In this document: positions 1 through 12,200 of the stretch, one piece after another
Layout: every line of letters starts with the position of its first letter
How positions within the stretch are numbered: position 1 is the first letter of the stretch
Source of the DNA: Bisporella sp. PMI_857
Taxonomy: Eukaryota; Ascomycota; Leotiomycetes; Helotiales; Helotiaceae
Length of the DNA: 64,000 nt
NCBI GenBank assembly: GCA_021307315.1
Contig: JAJSPD010000006.1
Location: 930,001-994,000 of the forward strand
Direction: 5' to 3'
The notes under the pieces: model-generated
The model's database searches: none
What the model was told of the DNA's origin: nothing
Seen by the model: only the letters and a program-made list of their open reading frames with translations
Position numbers and translations under genes: made by a program

Positions 1-152
1 CATTGTTCGAGAAATAACGTATCTAGCTGTGTCGGAAGCAGCATTCGAGATTATTGTCAAATATGCCAACTTCAAAATTCAACATGATGGAGCCAATTAG
101 TGCCAAAGGCTGGACGCTTATGCAGCAGAAAGATTTTCACTGAGACTCTCAA

Positions 153-1324
153 GTGCCTCACCTCTGGATCTCCAGCACAACTGTTTATCGCAGCGGCAGC
201 TTGTACAAATCTGTCTCTATACTGTCTGCCAGAGCAGAAACGCAACGACTACACTCCACGGTTGAAGTCTTGGGATTTGCACATATTAGACGGCCCAGGT
301 TGTCCTGGATTATCCAAAGGTTTCACAAAATTAGTAACAGGAAAGAGAGGGCTAAGCCCCGCATCCCCAGAGAAGTGATGTACCTTCCCCCTGACCAGCG
401 GAGCAATTGGCTCAAAGAACGCCATCCTAAGTATCAAGTGCCTGATCCCAAAGATTTATCTTTCATCCGAATTTCGGAAAGAATGGGGCATGCTTCTGAA
501 TGGATTATCATGAGGAGATCCTGTGTGAAAGGCGCCTTCACGGTCGCAAATACTATAAGAAGCAGCATCACTTGACCGCATCGAGTCATGACGTCGTCCC
601 AGCGTATGGACTCAATCTCGTCGTATCCTTGAACTTGGTAGGCGATAATGTGGAAAAAAATCATGTCTGTCTTTTTGCAATTGGTAATCTTCCTGAGTTG
701 ACAGACGATGTGGGGCTTTCAGTGATTGTGGAAGACCTCCTTCAGAGTGGATATGTATATCACACAATCCGCCACCCGATCCCGTCAAGCTTCGAGTCTT
801 ATGTGTCTGCCGGAGACACAATCTGGAATAGTCCACTTTCATACTGGCCTATCAGCGACAATGAAAAGATAGATATTGCGGACTGGGTAAACGAACTGAA
901 GGGCTATCCTATCTCGGTCGCAGCAGAAAAGAAGAGTCTAAAATATCGCTGGGATAATCTCCAGCTATTATTACATTTCTTAGGGGAAGGCAAGACGTGG
1001 GCTGAAGCGGATCAAGAGGTAAAGCTCAGGAAACAGTCCGGAAAGATTTCCAGGGACGTAGTTTATATGGAATCGGGCAGAGAGGCAAAGCGGCGGCGCA
1101 CAGAAGCAGGTGAGGGTGTTGAGCCGGAGCCCATAACACGGCGGGGCCTTCTCCGTCGTCTACTCGTAGAGACGATCCAATACCATACTACAATGCGTGG
1201 CCATTTATGGGTGGCCTTTAAAGAGACACCTTTAAACGCCGTTTTACTCCTAGTTCAATTTAAGATGTTTACAGCTATAGCGAATAAATTGTATATGCCT
1301 CCCAGTCCGTACTCTAGAACCTAA
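153..1324 (+). CDS. Unrecognised protein-coding region, probably split by a frameshift
   Basis: I do not recognise this protein. The best-supported part is the open frame 500-1324 (about 270 codons), with protein-like composition, a segment rich in acidic and aromatic residues (SYWPISDNEKIDIADW) in the middle and a basic C-terminal part (AKRRRTE, GLLRRLLVE). A second frame that also reads like protein begins at the ATG at 378 (MYLPPDQRSNW) and overlaps the first until 575. The two may be one gene separated by a single-base indel or an unseen intron. No signal peptide or membrane segment is evident. The 5' end may lie before the window, so completeness is unknown. Calling it coding rests on length and composition only. 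Confidence 0.35.
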
Positions 1325-3151
1325 TAATGACATACCAGCCAGCTTTCAGATGCCCACATTTAAGCCGTTTGATGCGTTCAAAATCAGACTAAATTCCCTA
1401 TACGCGTGTAATGAAATCAGGGTCTCAAGTGAGTTTATCCAAGACCTTGGGAAATCCAGGTACTTTAGGGATATTAGGAATTGTATGCTTTTCGGGTTTG
1501 ACTTTACGCAGGGTTCGGGGACTTTTGAGGCCGGCGCTGATGGGTGCTAGGGATCACTTTAATATCGTTCTTAAACGGGAGCTTGAAGTCAATAGTAGTG
1601 TCTTTGCCCTTCCAGTCCTTCTACAGCTACATCCGGCCAACCTCAGAGCCAAGTCCCTGGGCATAGCCAGCTGGTGGAAGGTACATCCATCATCAGCCTT
1701 AGGTAAACGCATAACTTCCTCGAGTTTCCCGCCTCTTTGAAATTACATAATCTCCGCCGCAACTTTATCTTCTTTCCACCATTCCAGGTGAGAGATATAT
1801 CCACTTGCCGGTCTGCTGACCGCCTGCGAGTTTTTTCCGCCATAGACAAGTGTTTTTGCTTTGCTGGTGGTTTTTGCTTCAGCCTATTTGGGAGTTTCAG
1901 CCCCATATGTAAAGTCTAGCAACGCTTGTCGGGAGGTGAAGTAACAGCCAGCCGTAGATGCAGTCTGTAGCCAATGATAGTAGTATCATCGCGCTGGCTC
2001 TAGGGCAAACAAGGTTAACTAATGAAATGCCTACAAAGGCCAGAGCGATGCACTTAACAACGGTGCTTGTGAAGATCATCTTGGTATGTTTGACCGTAAA
2101 GCCTAAGTCGCCAAGCTAATAAGAGTTATACAAGGGTTAAAAGACTTGAGACATTCAAAAGAAAGAATGAATACCTAACAAGAGCGACTTTTCATCAAAT
2201 TTTTAAGTGTCTTTTGTAATCTTGAATCAGTTTCGCACACGTTTTAGAAAACCGAGACAACGGAGGCTGCTGAACTAGATCCCGCAGTAAGCTAGCAGAG
2301 CTTGAAAACCGATGTACAGGTGAAGAAAATCAAAAGCTTGATTGAGCTAACGAATACCGAATTTGTAAAACTGGAATACGGAGAGAGCTTGAGCAACAGG
2401 TAAATCTTTTCCTTTTCTTATATTCTTAAAGTTTAGAAAACCAATACGTCCGACTTCTCTTGACGATGACATCTGTATAAGATCACCACCGCCGCCACCG
2501 TGTAGCAACAAAAAGGATCCATCTTTCATGGGGGGTCGAATCCTCAAATCTGGGATTTTGATACAAGGTGGTAAACCTGGCAGGGGAAGTTTTTGAAAAC
2601 GATAAATAGTATCGTTATTGCCTTGTTGCAAGGCACTATACTTGACCCGGAAATGCCACTTGAGAATCAATTCTTTGGTACATCATCATTCAAGGGTCCG
2701 GGGGTGAACTCGAGCCAGAATAAATGGAGGAACCCAGTGCTTCGTGAGTTCCTGTATAGAGTTAGTGCCTGTGAATTTGCAATACGACAATGTGACTTCG
2801 GATATGTAAGGGCTTTTAAGCTGGAACTTTGCAATATCCTACCCTCGACTCCTTCTTCCCTACATATCAGTATCGATTTCCGCCGGCGACTGGCTACAGC
2901 CTGTTGTGGTAACCATATTTACCGTACTTCTACACCACCTAAGGCTTAGTGAGGCTTAGCGAATGCCAACTCCAATCTGACTTCTACTTCAAAGTATACT
3001 CCAACCTGCAAACTGTCAACACCAACAAACGCGAACAGTCGTCAGGTATTACATTTGAGAACTAGAGCGATTAACGTAGACCACAACTCTCGCTGTAGCT
3101 GCTCAAAAAATCCATTATTTCTTCAACGACCAAGACACGTTACACAAACAC
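1325..3151. other. Intergenic stretch, no gene recognised
   Basis: Short open frames occur on both strands (for example minus 1643-1906 and 2347-2670, plus 2593-2949) but none has a recognisable motif, splice pattern or convincing composition. A glycine run (HGGGGGD) in the minus frame near 2490 comes from a GCC-repeat tract, not from a domain I know. Confidence 0.4.
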
Positions 3152-3869
3152 ATGACGATCAACATGCCAGCAACGCAAAAAATACCACCCTTTCAATCTT
3201 GTGTAGCCCTGACCAGTGGCGCTGGGATTATTACGGTACCAGCTCAATAAGTTTCAACGAGAATGGCACTGGCAGAGTAAGTTTGCTCCAACCTCTCTAA
3301 GTGTTTTGTCTAGAACGAGTCTGAATTGCTGCTAGCCAGACCGAAGCTAGTAGCTGGAGCCCAGATACTGGCCTATATCGCTGCCGAGTTCGAGTGGAAG
3401 CTCACCAGTCTAGAGTCACTAGACACTGTCGCTGACCTCAGCAAAACCAAATATCCCAAAGGCACGTTACTGGGTCAGTTCAACATCGAACTAACACTCA
3501 CGAGACGAATCCACCCTGGATACACACAGCTGCTTCCTGGATTGAACGAGAGATTCCTTACGGACGCGGCATTTCTGCCTAAGAATTATACAAATTCGTC
3601 TGGAGCACGGCCGGTTCATGGATCCCGCTTACCAACACGATACCGCTTCAGAGAGGGATTCGCGGGGCTTTTTCTTCCGGCCTCATCTGAACGAATATCG
3701 TCTGGCTTTCGACAAGTCACCCTATCCCCCGCTGGAGGAGTGGACGGAAGAAGGCAAAGGTCCAGCGGAGGGATGCAAATTCTATGATGTCAAGGAACTT
3801 GTGGATAAGCGATTGGGGATGGACAGTTACCTTACCGTTCTTGTACGGAAAATAACCAACAGTGGTTGA
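3152..3869 (+). CDS. Conserved fungal protein of unknown function
   Basis: Small protein of about 230 residues whose order of motifs I recognise from uncharacterised Pezizomycotina proteins: a strand-turn segment SISFNENGTG (about 3247-3275), then YIAAEFEWK (about 3377), GQFNIELTLTRR (about 3474-3510), and a C-terminal SPYPPLEEW (about 3718-3745). The function is unknown; the alternating hydrophobic pattern suggests a beta-rich fold (inference). The likely start is the ATG at 3152 (MTINMPATQK) or 3164. Reading then moves to another frame near 3200, an intron follows at about 3276-3314 (GTAAGT to CTAG), and another single-base shift lies near 3590, where the frame ending in PKNYT continues as RLEHGRF. 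It is therefore broken as given, in the same way as other genes here. Confidence 0.6.
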
Positions 3870-6072
3870 TCACACAGAGACTCGAGGTCAAGGTCCACTT
3901 GCAATGAAGCGTCAAGGGCGTGATCTTACGTTGTAATAACCTCTCTGTACATGTCACTAGCACGAACCCTGCTAATTCATCCTTTGGTATACTCTTTGGT
4001 ATGGTATTGTTACTTTCTTGTTGTTGCAACAGTTCCTTATCTTTTGGCTTATATCATAATCTCCTGCTCAGGTGCTCTTGTTGTACTCTACATTACTCCA
4101 TCCGAAAAATATATGAACAGTTCAAGTCACATGTAATCTTAGATACTTTCCATGGAATGCTCAAGGCGGATATATGTTATATCAGCATTTCAATGGTCTA
4201 CTTAACTAGAATGAGCACGGTCTCGATTTCCGAAAGATGCAATGCTTCGCCTGATTTCTTGTCGTCAGCAATCAGATGGTTAACAAGTTTGTTTTCGTAT
4301 TCAAGGCTTTGCTAGTTCTTGGTCTATCGAAGACGTGCTCGCAGATTCGGAGGTATCAGTGCACAAGTTTAAAATGTGAAGAGAGTTTCGAATAGTGGAA
4401 ACCGACTCTTTCCTATCAAAAAGAAGATATAAGCCTACGATACAATACTTTCGTTTGGCGCTTGCCATAACGCCACACTTCTTTACTAAATAGTTCAAAA
4501 CTGTAATATAACTACCTAAAAAATAGTGAAACTATAACATTAGCTGATTATATAGTAATTACTATATGATCTTTTACACTTTGATCTGAGAATTGATTGT
4601 CACGGTTGTCACATGTTCGACATACGATCGCATCTCATACTATTCCTGTTTCTAAGGGAGATTCTCTTGAGCTCCACCTTCTCTCCTTGGTTTAGTATTC
4701 TAGTAATTAAACCTTACTATAACTTTCTAAGCGCAAGTATTTTTCTTCGTGATACTGATCTTGGAACAGCTACTTTTGGTATAATCTTGCTAGCGCCATC
4801 TGACAACAATAGCGCTAGTCTCAACAAATAATCCAAAGCAGCATGTCATAGAAGGAAATATGTATGCATATGGCATGAGTATCTGTTTTCGACTTCAAGA
4901 ACTTTGGGTGTTTTCAACGCACATCAAAGGGACATAGTATATTCACCAACCCTCTGGTATCATGAATCACCTTCTCCACGGTTCTCCTCGAATTCAAGTC
5001 ATCTGACACTCTGGAAATGGAATGAGTGGATAGCAGGGTTTTAAATAGATTAACAGAGCCAAAACACAATATCGCAAGATGCACGTGAGGTTATATTTAG
5101 ATTAATAGTGAAGATAGCTCTCACGAAGTCTCGTTGAACGGGCTGTGGAGATGAAGCGTATAAAACACGTAAAGCTCGACCAAGTATTAACAGTCGAGTT
5201 TTATAAGAACTCTCTCGCTTCTGCCATCCTGTGCTTGCTGAGAGCTATGTATACACTATTTGCCAACGATTTAGGGTTAGGGCTAAGGTTAAATTGCAAC
5301 AAGCCATCAACCGTGCAAGAGTACCATTATGGTTTATCAGACGCATCTTATAGAAATATATTTATGTATCTATCTGCTGATATTCTATCATGGAAGAATA
5401 AACCTAATAAACCTAAACCCTGCACTACCATTTAGTGCATGTTAAATGTATGATCTGTTAGTTTACCATACAAATATGTGACGGGAAGTGGCAACAGAGA
5501 GAGTAAGAACAGCAGATCAAGACGCGACAGGAAGATTTTACCATAAGAGATGAGACCTTCAGATATTAGGATCAAGCAGCATACAATTTAGAATGGCACA
5601 GAAGCCTTAGCTCATGGAGAGGCCCGCACTGCACCATCCTTTTGCAATATCGTAAATACTCGCCATTCTTCAAGAGCGATATGGAGCTCCAAGGTTTCCT
5701 TTGAAAGAGAAATAATTTATGATCAGGCAATTACATAATGCGCAAAGAAGTAAAAAGCACAATATGGCATATAAGTAAGAGAGCATTCACTGAAGTCCAG
5801 AGGGGGAAAGGGAACTTGGCAACCTCAGCAATGCGCTTTCTCATCATGGGAAGAAGAAAGGAGCATAGATTTGCATCGCTTCAAATTCAAAGTGAGCATT
5901 CGGAGTTTGAGCCTAGGCTAGCCTGAACAACATAAATGGGGAACTGTATTGGCCACTAACGGCCTGTTCTGGTTCTCTTATAATCTGGTTACATTTCCTA
6001 GTCGATATCTTATGGGTTGCAACTTTGAGAGGCAAAAGTGGCACCCGTTATTGCTACACAATCAAAGCTACT
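3870..6072. other. AT-rich intergenic region
   Basis: About 2.2 kb, strongly AT-rich around 4480-4800. Short open frames are present on both strands but none resembles a known protein. It contains a short telomere-like motif (listed separately). No RNA gene was recognised. Confidence 0.4.
5271..5291 (+). repeat. Short interstitial telomere-like motif
   Basis: Two perfect TTAGGG units are followed by a related CTAAGG and TTA. TTAGGG is the usual telomere unit of filamentous ascomycetes. With only two exact units, chance is a realistic explanation. Confidence 0.5.
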
Positions 6073-8284
6073 TTAGACAATCAAGAACTCTTTGACACTC
6101 AGAGAGTCGTACCAGCCGTCAGGCAAGAATCCATGGTGGATCCTGAAAACGCCTAGTCTCTCAAATGCGCCAGTTCTTACGGATGCTCGGCCGAGGACTA
6201 GGAATGCAACGAAGCCTGAATCTAATATGGCAATCTGACGCATGAAACCATTTCCTAATCTGACTGAACAGCTATATTCTGAGGATAATGTACTTCGCTG
6301 GACCGATGCTTCAAAAGCTTTATCGCCATTAGATTGAGAACGCGGCTCTCTAATAAGAGGCGTGTCTGGCCAGAAGATTTCGGAGCCAGGAGTGTTGTAG
6401 GCTGGAATCGCCGCATGGGAACGTTTGATAGTATATCGAATTTGCATACTCTTGACGGCGTCTATGTGTAGCTTGGCAGGAAACCAACGAGCCGAAAGGC
6501 GGATGAAGCCTCCACTGACTTCACCCTTTGTGCTGATTCCCGACACTTGGCACTCTGCTTCTAAGATCTGAGCTGTGAACTCCTCCCGGCCTTTCATAAT
6601 TCTATCGCTCGAGTATCCTAAGGTATTAGACTCAATAGATGCCCAGGACCATGATGGAGCACGGTACTTTTTCGGGAGATATCCAGGCTCAGCATAGATG
6701 GTCTCTAAGGTATTATCAACTTGCGGCCAGTCTGGTATAGAAGATGAGAGCCAGAGTAGCCCAAGGAGAAGATCCCGTTTCCATAGGCCTGCCAAATATG
6801 TATCCTGGATTTCTAGATTGACATCATTTGCGATGGCCGACAAGGCAGGAAGTCGGTCTTCTTCTTTCGTTATCTGCAATTTAGCGTAGGTTGTGATGAT
6901 ATCTGTGCGCCACCAGGGGTATATTTCGGAACAATATGACACCAAATCTCTTTTGGTAAGGTACCCATCAATGTATTAATTTTTCCCGACTTGGGAGGTA
7001 GATACGGCTGGGGTGGAGAGTCTTGTAATAAAGCTCTCTACCAATCTACATATCAATAGGGATTCTGACACCACGTTGAGCTGTTGCATTCCCATCTCAT
7101 CTGATTCGAACCAAAAAAAAAACCCGTTGGCTAACAAGTCGCTCCTGAAAAGCCCAGGCTCTACTTTCCAAAGGCTCTTTGATCGTGCCGTACCTTCGAT
7201 AGTCCATCGCTTGGCCAAATTTTTACATCTGAAACGAAGTCTTCTAGTGGAGGCAAAGCAACAGGTAAGTGCCATAACTTTGAGCCAAGGAAGCCTGCTT
7301 GATCATTTCAAACTGCTATGGTGAGGTATGAGTTCTTGTATATGTCACTCATTTTGGAGAGCTCCTTGTCCCAATCGGCGCTATCCCACGGTCAAAAGAA
7401 GCTCCTCAAAATATAGACAATAAATGGGAGAGAATGGCTACCTATCATCTTGGAGGATACACAAGGAATCTATCCACAGGTAGCGAATCTTCAATTTCCG
7501 CGTTATGGATATAGCGTCTTGAAAAGTCTTCGGCAGCGATCCCCACGTCATGCCCTTCATTCTCTCGCTGATATTTGACGTCTCGGTCGTGAAATGCCGT
7601 CCGCTTCCCCAACAGTGACTTAAAGCAATATAGGACCCAGTTTGGCCACCGCACTCCAACAGTTTTGGACATTCTCGTTGGTAATCTGACCCAACATCAA
7701 TAACCCGAGTGGGAAGCAGAGACAATGGCGGTCGCTGACAATCTAGATGACTCTCATGGCATGTTGTAATCCATTGACTTGCCATATAGGCACATTCATC
7801 TGCTCTCGTGTCTGCTACGATTTCTGCTGTAATAGCGAGAGAGTCTAGAGGGGTAGGCATAAAGCTGTGATCAATCGTCACAAGTGCTGAGCATTTTTTG
7901 AAATGAGGATCTCCTAGAATGACGTTAGAAAAGGGATTTTGCATTCGCAAATTATGCTTAGAGCATTATCTTGTCTAACTAAAGAAAAGCTGCTCTCATT
8001 CAACAAGTTCGAGTCCGTTTACCTTGCGGAGAACAAAATTGGAAAGTCTTATGAACTGTGTCTTCACCGTCCCACATTTGAATCACAGGAGTAAACTTCA
8101 GGTTGTCAACATCCATAACAAGGGTTGTTTTAATATCCCAATCTTTGTTTTCTCTCTTTCCAAACACTGTAGCTACACCAACGGAAAGAAGGGAACAGAT
8201 GTGGCAGCCTCCTTTGGCGTCTTTGCATACGTCTTTATAGGCTTTACGGTCCGTAACATAGCGCTGTCGAATAAAATTTCGAGC
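6073..8284 (-). CDS. HET-domain (heterokaryon incompatibility) protein, interrupted
   Basis: HET proteins mediate nonself recognition and cell death at hyphal fusion in filamentous ascomycetes. Read on the minus strand: an N-terminal exon from about 8284 to 8023 carries GGCHICSLLSVG; an intron at 8022-7914 splices in frame to a second exon with the HET hallmarks IALSHCWG and YLWIDSLCILQDD; an intron at 7441-7381 leads to DWDKELSKMSDIYKNSYL; then SRAWAFQERLVSQRVF and NQMRWECNSSTWCQNP; and finally a 290-codon C-terminal frame (6945-6073) with GLLWL and YRAPSWSWASIE, typical of HET proteins. In-frame stops and frame changes occur near 7330, 7170, 7120 (beside a run of ten T on the minus strand) and 6960. 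The start codon was not found; another indel probably lies above 8284. Whether this is a dying gene or sequence error cannot be decided here. The family call is firm, the full model is not. Confidence 0.85.
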
Positions 8285-9861
8285 TCAGGCGATGAAGCGG
8301 TTTGGTGCACCAAAAACATAAAACCTTGGCGGGCGTTGACCTTTTCCTTGTGGACGCTAAAGGGTTTGGCCGACGCCACTCTGGATAGGACCCGATATAT
8401 ACATATGGGAGTGGGATCGTGGGGGCGCGCGAAAGGTTGTTATGACCGTGCTTAGCATTTGCACGCCTTTCTGTGGCTTTTCGAGAAAGCTCCTATCTCT
8501 TGGGAGATGTTGGGGGCACGCGTACTTGGCATAGTCGTTTGAGTAAGTCTGTACCTGGGCCAGGAGGAACAAGCGATGCCCTAGCTTTATACTTATTTTC
8601 AGAGTGCATCTTCATCATGAAGCTATTTTGTAGTTAGCCAACCATATTATTACATGGGAGATGTTAAAATCGGGTTTCGACTAAGCAGGAACCTGTTTTA
8701 GATGTTTTTCAGCTGCTACCTGTGCGATTACATGCTCACGTGATTATTTTCAGCGCCTTGAGCTAGAGCTAAGAGCGCAATGACCTTCATTCTTTGTGCT
8801 AGGCTAAAAAGCTAAGAAATATGATGCATGGGCCGTTTCATGATATCATTGTACGTATTTTAGCTGTGAAAAGTCTATAAAAGTTACCTCCAATAGCTCC
8901 AATAATCAAGATCACAACAACAAGAGAATATGGGAAAAGGTGAAAAGGTGAAAGTTACAGCCAGGCCAAGATTAAAGAAACAACATGAGCAACAAAACCA
9001 AAAGCATAGGCTCTAAACTTGTGAGCAATCAAAATATTCAAGCACAATCCAGAACCACAAGCATAAAAATCGCAAAATGGCAAAACCCATAAAAGCACCA
9101 GCGAAAACAAAAACAACAGCAAAGTATGCCAACACAACAATATTAAAATCCACAGACCAATGCATGAAAAAAGAAGAGTCTCCACCAACCAGCAACCAGA
9201 ACCCCAATACCAAAAATTCCCCGCCCATCCCGTGCTGGCTGAATAAGAAGGGGATACGCGTTATGGTGAGGGGGCGATGACGGGGAAATAGGTGCTGGCG
9301 ACGGGTGAGGTAGGGTAAGGTGCCATATGAATAGGTGGCGGTTGATCGAGGGAGGTTGGGTAATTGCTTGTTGGTTGAGATGAGATGTAGAGGTACGGTT
9401 AATCTTCAATGGTTGGCTTGCGTTGAGATGGGCTTCCATAGCTGTTGAAGTAAATAATGCAGGGAGATGTAAGGAAGGCAAAGTAGGTCATATGAACTGC
9501 AATAGAAGGCAGCGTGAAAGGATGAACAATCACGAGGCAATCAAGAGAACCCTAATAATTATTTCGAATTTTTGGATTCTGCCCATTGATGGGACAATTT
9601 CTAAAATATGTTATCAAATATATCCAGCCATAGCCATATACATGAAGCAAGCCAAGGAAAAATTGAGTGGGAGCCATCGCTGTGGGCAAACGAGATCATA
9701 AACCGTTTCATACCCATAAGCCCCAACCTTCTTACAACCCTGTCCCGCTGATGATGACAAAAGAAATATGTAGAAAGAAATATACAATTTGAACTCCAGT
9801 CCATTAACCCGCTAAAGCGCAGCACCAAATGCACATCAAATCAAATTCTCTCTTAGATTGA
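8285..9861. other. Intergenic region between HET gene and bZIP gene
   Basis: Both flanking genes are on the minus strand, so this holds the HET promoter and the bZIP 3' region. A stretch at about 8930-9200 is A-rich on the plus strand and gives hydrophobic open frames on the minus strand through composition alone. No gene was recognised. Confidence 0.4.
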
Positions 9862-11683
9862 CTAAAAGTTGACAGTCATCCTTCTTATGGAATCCGCCAT
9901 ACGATCCATGCTCGCCGCTAATCTCTCAACTCTCTGCATCGCAGCCTCGGCCTCGTCATCACTGACTGAGGACTCAACCACGAGGGTGTACTGAACAGGC
10001 TTGGATGGGATGGAGGCGAGGAGAGCGGGGATATCGAGTTCTTTGGGTTCGGAAGATGGAGCAGCGGCAGTAGGAGCGGGGGATGAGGCAAAGAGAGCGA
10101 ACTTGGCATCGAATTCTTCATCAACAACCTCGACCTTCTCCTCTACAGGGGCGGAGATAATAGGAGAGGGTTCAATGACTGGGATTTCGACCTTGTCATC
10201 CTCACTGGCCATCATGGGTGGCAGGCTTGACTTTCCGGAAAGAACTTCAGAGTCAATAGTGGGCTCTGGAAGGCTGAGCACGGAGAAGACTTGGGGTTGA
10301 TAGCTGTAGGCATCGGTGTTGAGGTCGAGCATGGAGAAGTCGAGTGGTTGTTCTGGGACCATGGTAATGCCGATGTGTTGTTGGTGCATTTGCTGTTGAG
10401 CAGCATATGGGTTAACATCCTTACGGACTTGTTGTTGCTGTTGCTGCTGTTGTGGTTGTTGCTTAACTGCTGCAGGTGCAACCTGAGCATTGGCGGGGTT
10501 CTGAGAGAGGTTGTCGAGGAAACCAGAGAATGATGGAGAGGAGAGAAGCATGCGGGTGAGATCTGATAGACGAGTGTTCTCATCCATCAAGGCCCGGTTC
10601 TGAGCACGGAGGTTGTTGTTCTCGTTGACCTTCTGGGCTATCTCGCCTTCAAGTTGACCAATGTATTCTAATACTAGTTAGTGATGTGTTGATGAACGTC
10701 ATGTCTTTATGCTTACCCTTTCTTCTTGATCGGAATGCGCGTGCGGAAACCTTGTTGCGGAGTTGACGACGTTCCTTGCTGGATAGCTTCTTGCCCTCCT
10801 CACTGGCGAGGAGACGCTCGTCCTCATCCATATCCTCCTCATCCTTGCGTGGTCGCTGGGTCTGAGTCATGTTCATGTTGTTGTTCGAATCATCGCTCTC
10901 AGTAGCGACGCTGCTTTGTCTCATCGAGTTCAAGAGCTGGGAGATCTTCTCTTCGACGATAGGATCGGCTGGACCATTGTTTGCACGTCGTTGGGATGTT
11001 TGCCTTGGCTGTCCCCCGCTGGCCTGCTGTCGCTGCTGCTGGATGATCTGTTGCTGTTGCTTCTGCTGTGCTTGTGCCTTAGCAAGAGCAGCTTGCTGTT
11101 GATGCATACCGGGCCAGAGGCGTCCGACATTGCTGCTCTGAGTTGGCAGGACAGCAGTGGCTGGCAGATTGCTTCCACTGACGGAGGCTGGGTCAACAAA
11201 GCCGGCTGTGGACTGCTCTGGGTAGAAGAAGGCAGGCTCGCCAGCGGGCGAGTCGAAGTTCATGTCGACATCGGGCTCGAACTTGGTAGGAGCAGTGCCA
11301 AAGTCAATGAAATCATCGCTCGGGCTCATGCCAGAAAGGTATCCGTCGGAGAAGCCAAACTGGTTGTTAATGTGCATGTTATTCGAATTGATGGCCAGCG
11401 TGTTCGCGACGGCACCTTGGGGGATGCCGGTAGTCTGACGGTAGAGTTCATAGTTGTGACTGGGAGCGCTGAAGGTTGGCTGAGAGGAGGGAAGCACAGG
11501 AGGAGTGTTTGATACGGCTCTTGTGCTAAATTGGCTCTTCGATGCTGATGGAGAGAGTGATGGGGAGTGGTATGAAACGGTTTCGTACTCTGAGAAGTCG
11601 ATCAAGGAGTCGAGAGGATCGAGGCAATTGGCTTGTGAGTTGGACTTCACCATGTTGTTCTGCGAGGACTGTGTGGAAGACAT
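9862..11683 (-). CDS. bZIP transcription factor with polyglutamine tracts
   Basis: Predicted nuclear DNA-binding regulator of about 570 residues. I start it at the ATG at 11683 (MSSTQSSQNNMVKSN), the only ATG in this frame before the conserved part. Exon 1 (11683-10717) encodes a long Ser/Asn/Gln-rich region, a Gln-rich stretch around 11025-11105, an acidic segment (DEEDMDEDERLL) and the basic region ERRQLRNKVSARAFRSRRK, which shows the bZIP N-x7-R signature. A 49-bp intron (10716-10668) sits exactly between the basic region and the zipper. Exon 2 opens with EYIGQLEGE and leucine-spaced heptads to ENTRL, followed by LLSSPSFSGFLDNLS, a second polyQ tract (about 10430-10465) and an acidic/proline-rich tail ending at 9862. 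The basic region plus the SSPSF block recalls a conserved Pezizomycotina bZIP group, but I will not name the orthologue. No frame break was seen. Confidence 0.92.
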
Positions 11684-12200
11684 TGTTGAGGATTGCGTAC
11701 CAAAAGCAGTATCGGTGAGGATATACGGATACAGACAGATGGTGGTAGCAGTATTCGTTAAAAGGGAGTCTTGTCTCAAGAGGGGGGATTGGAATTTTGG
11801 GGTTGGAGTGGTTGAAGAGGAATTAGGTGCCTTGTCAGGTTGTGGTTCTTCAGTCTTGGCTTGGTTAGAAGGACGCGTGGCCTGCAAGGGGGGGAGTGGT
11901 AGAAGACCAGGGGTCGGAATTCGGCTATGAAGGAGGAGAGTTTGAATCCAAGCCACACACACCCAACGGAATCAGATGTAAGCAGGTGAGAGAGAGAAAG
12001 AGCGTGTTTGTGTGTGTATAGTATGTAGTTAAACGATGAATGAGTTGCGTGATGTTGTGATGATGATGATGTGGTGTTGTTGTTGTTGATGATAATTAGT
12101 AGAAGTGAGTGAGTACTTCTAGTGGTGGTTATGGAGAGAAAGAGGAGAGAGAAAGCGACGAGGGGACACACGGGGAAATAGGGTTCAATTATTATCTGGT
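11684..12200 (-). promoter_or_regulatory. Probable 5' leader/promoter of the bZIP gene
   Basis: The roughly 500 bp in front of the bZIP start contain simple-sequence patches (GT, GAT and GTT runs at about 12005-12100) and open frames without homology. One frame (minus, 11962 downward) is open into the bZIP frame but has no ATG, so it does not extend the protein. A long leader is inferred, not shown. Confidence 0.3.

Noticed and set aside
8955..9228. Minus frames rich in Leu, Phe and Trp, looking like membrane segments.
   Set aside because: The plus strand here is an A- and CAA-rich tract, which yields hydrophobic codons in antisense. No start context or family match.
10291..11930. Long plus frames opposite the bZIP gene (for example 10916-11512).
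   Set aside because: They mirror the Gln/Ser-rich bZIP codons. The Leu runs are antisense of polyQ.
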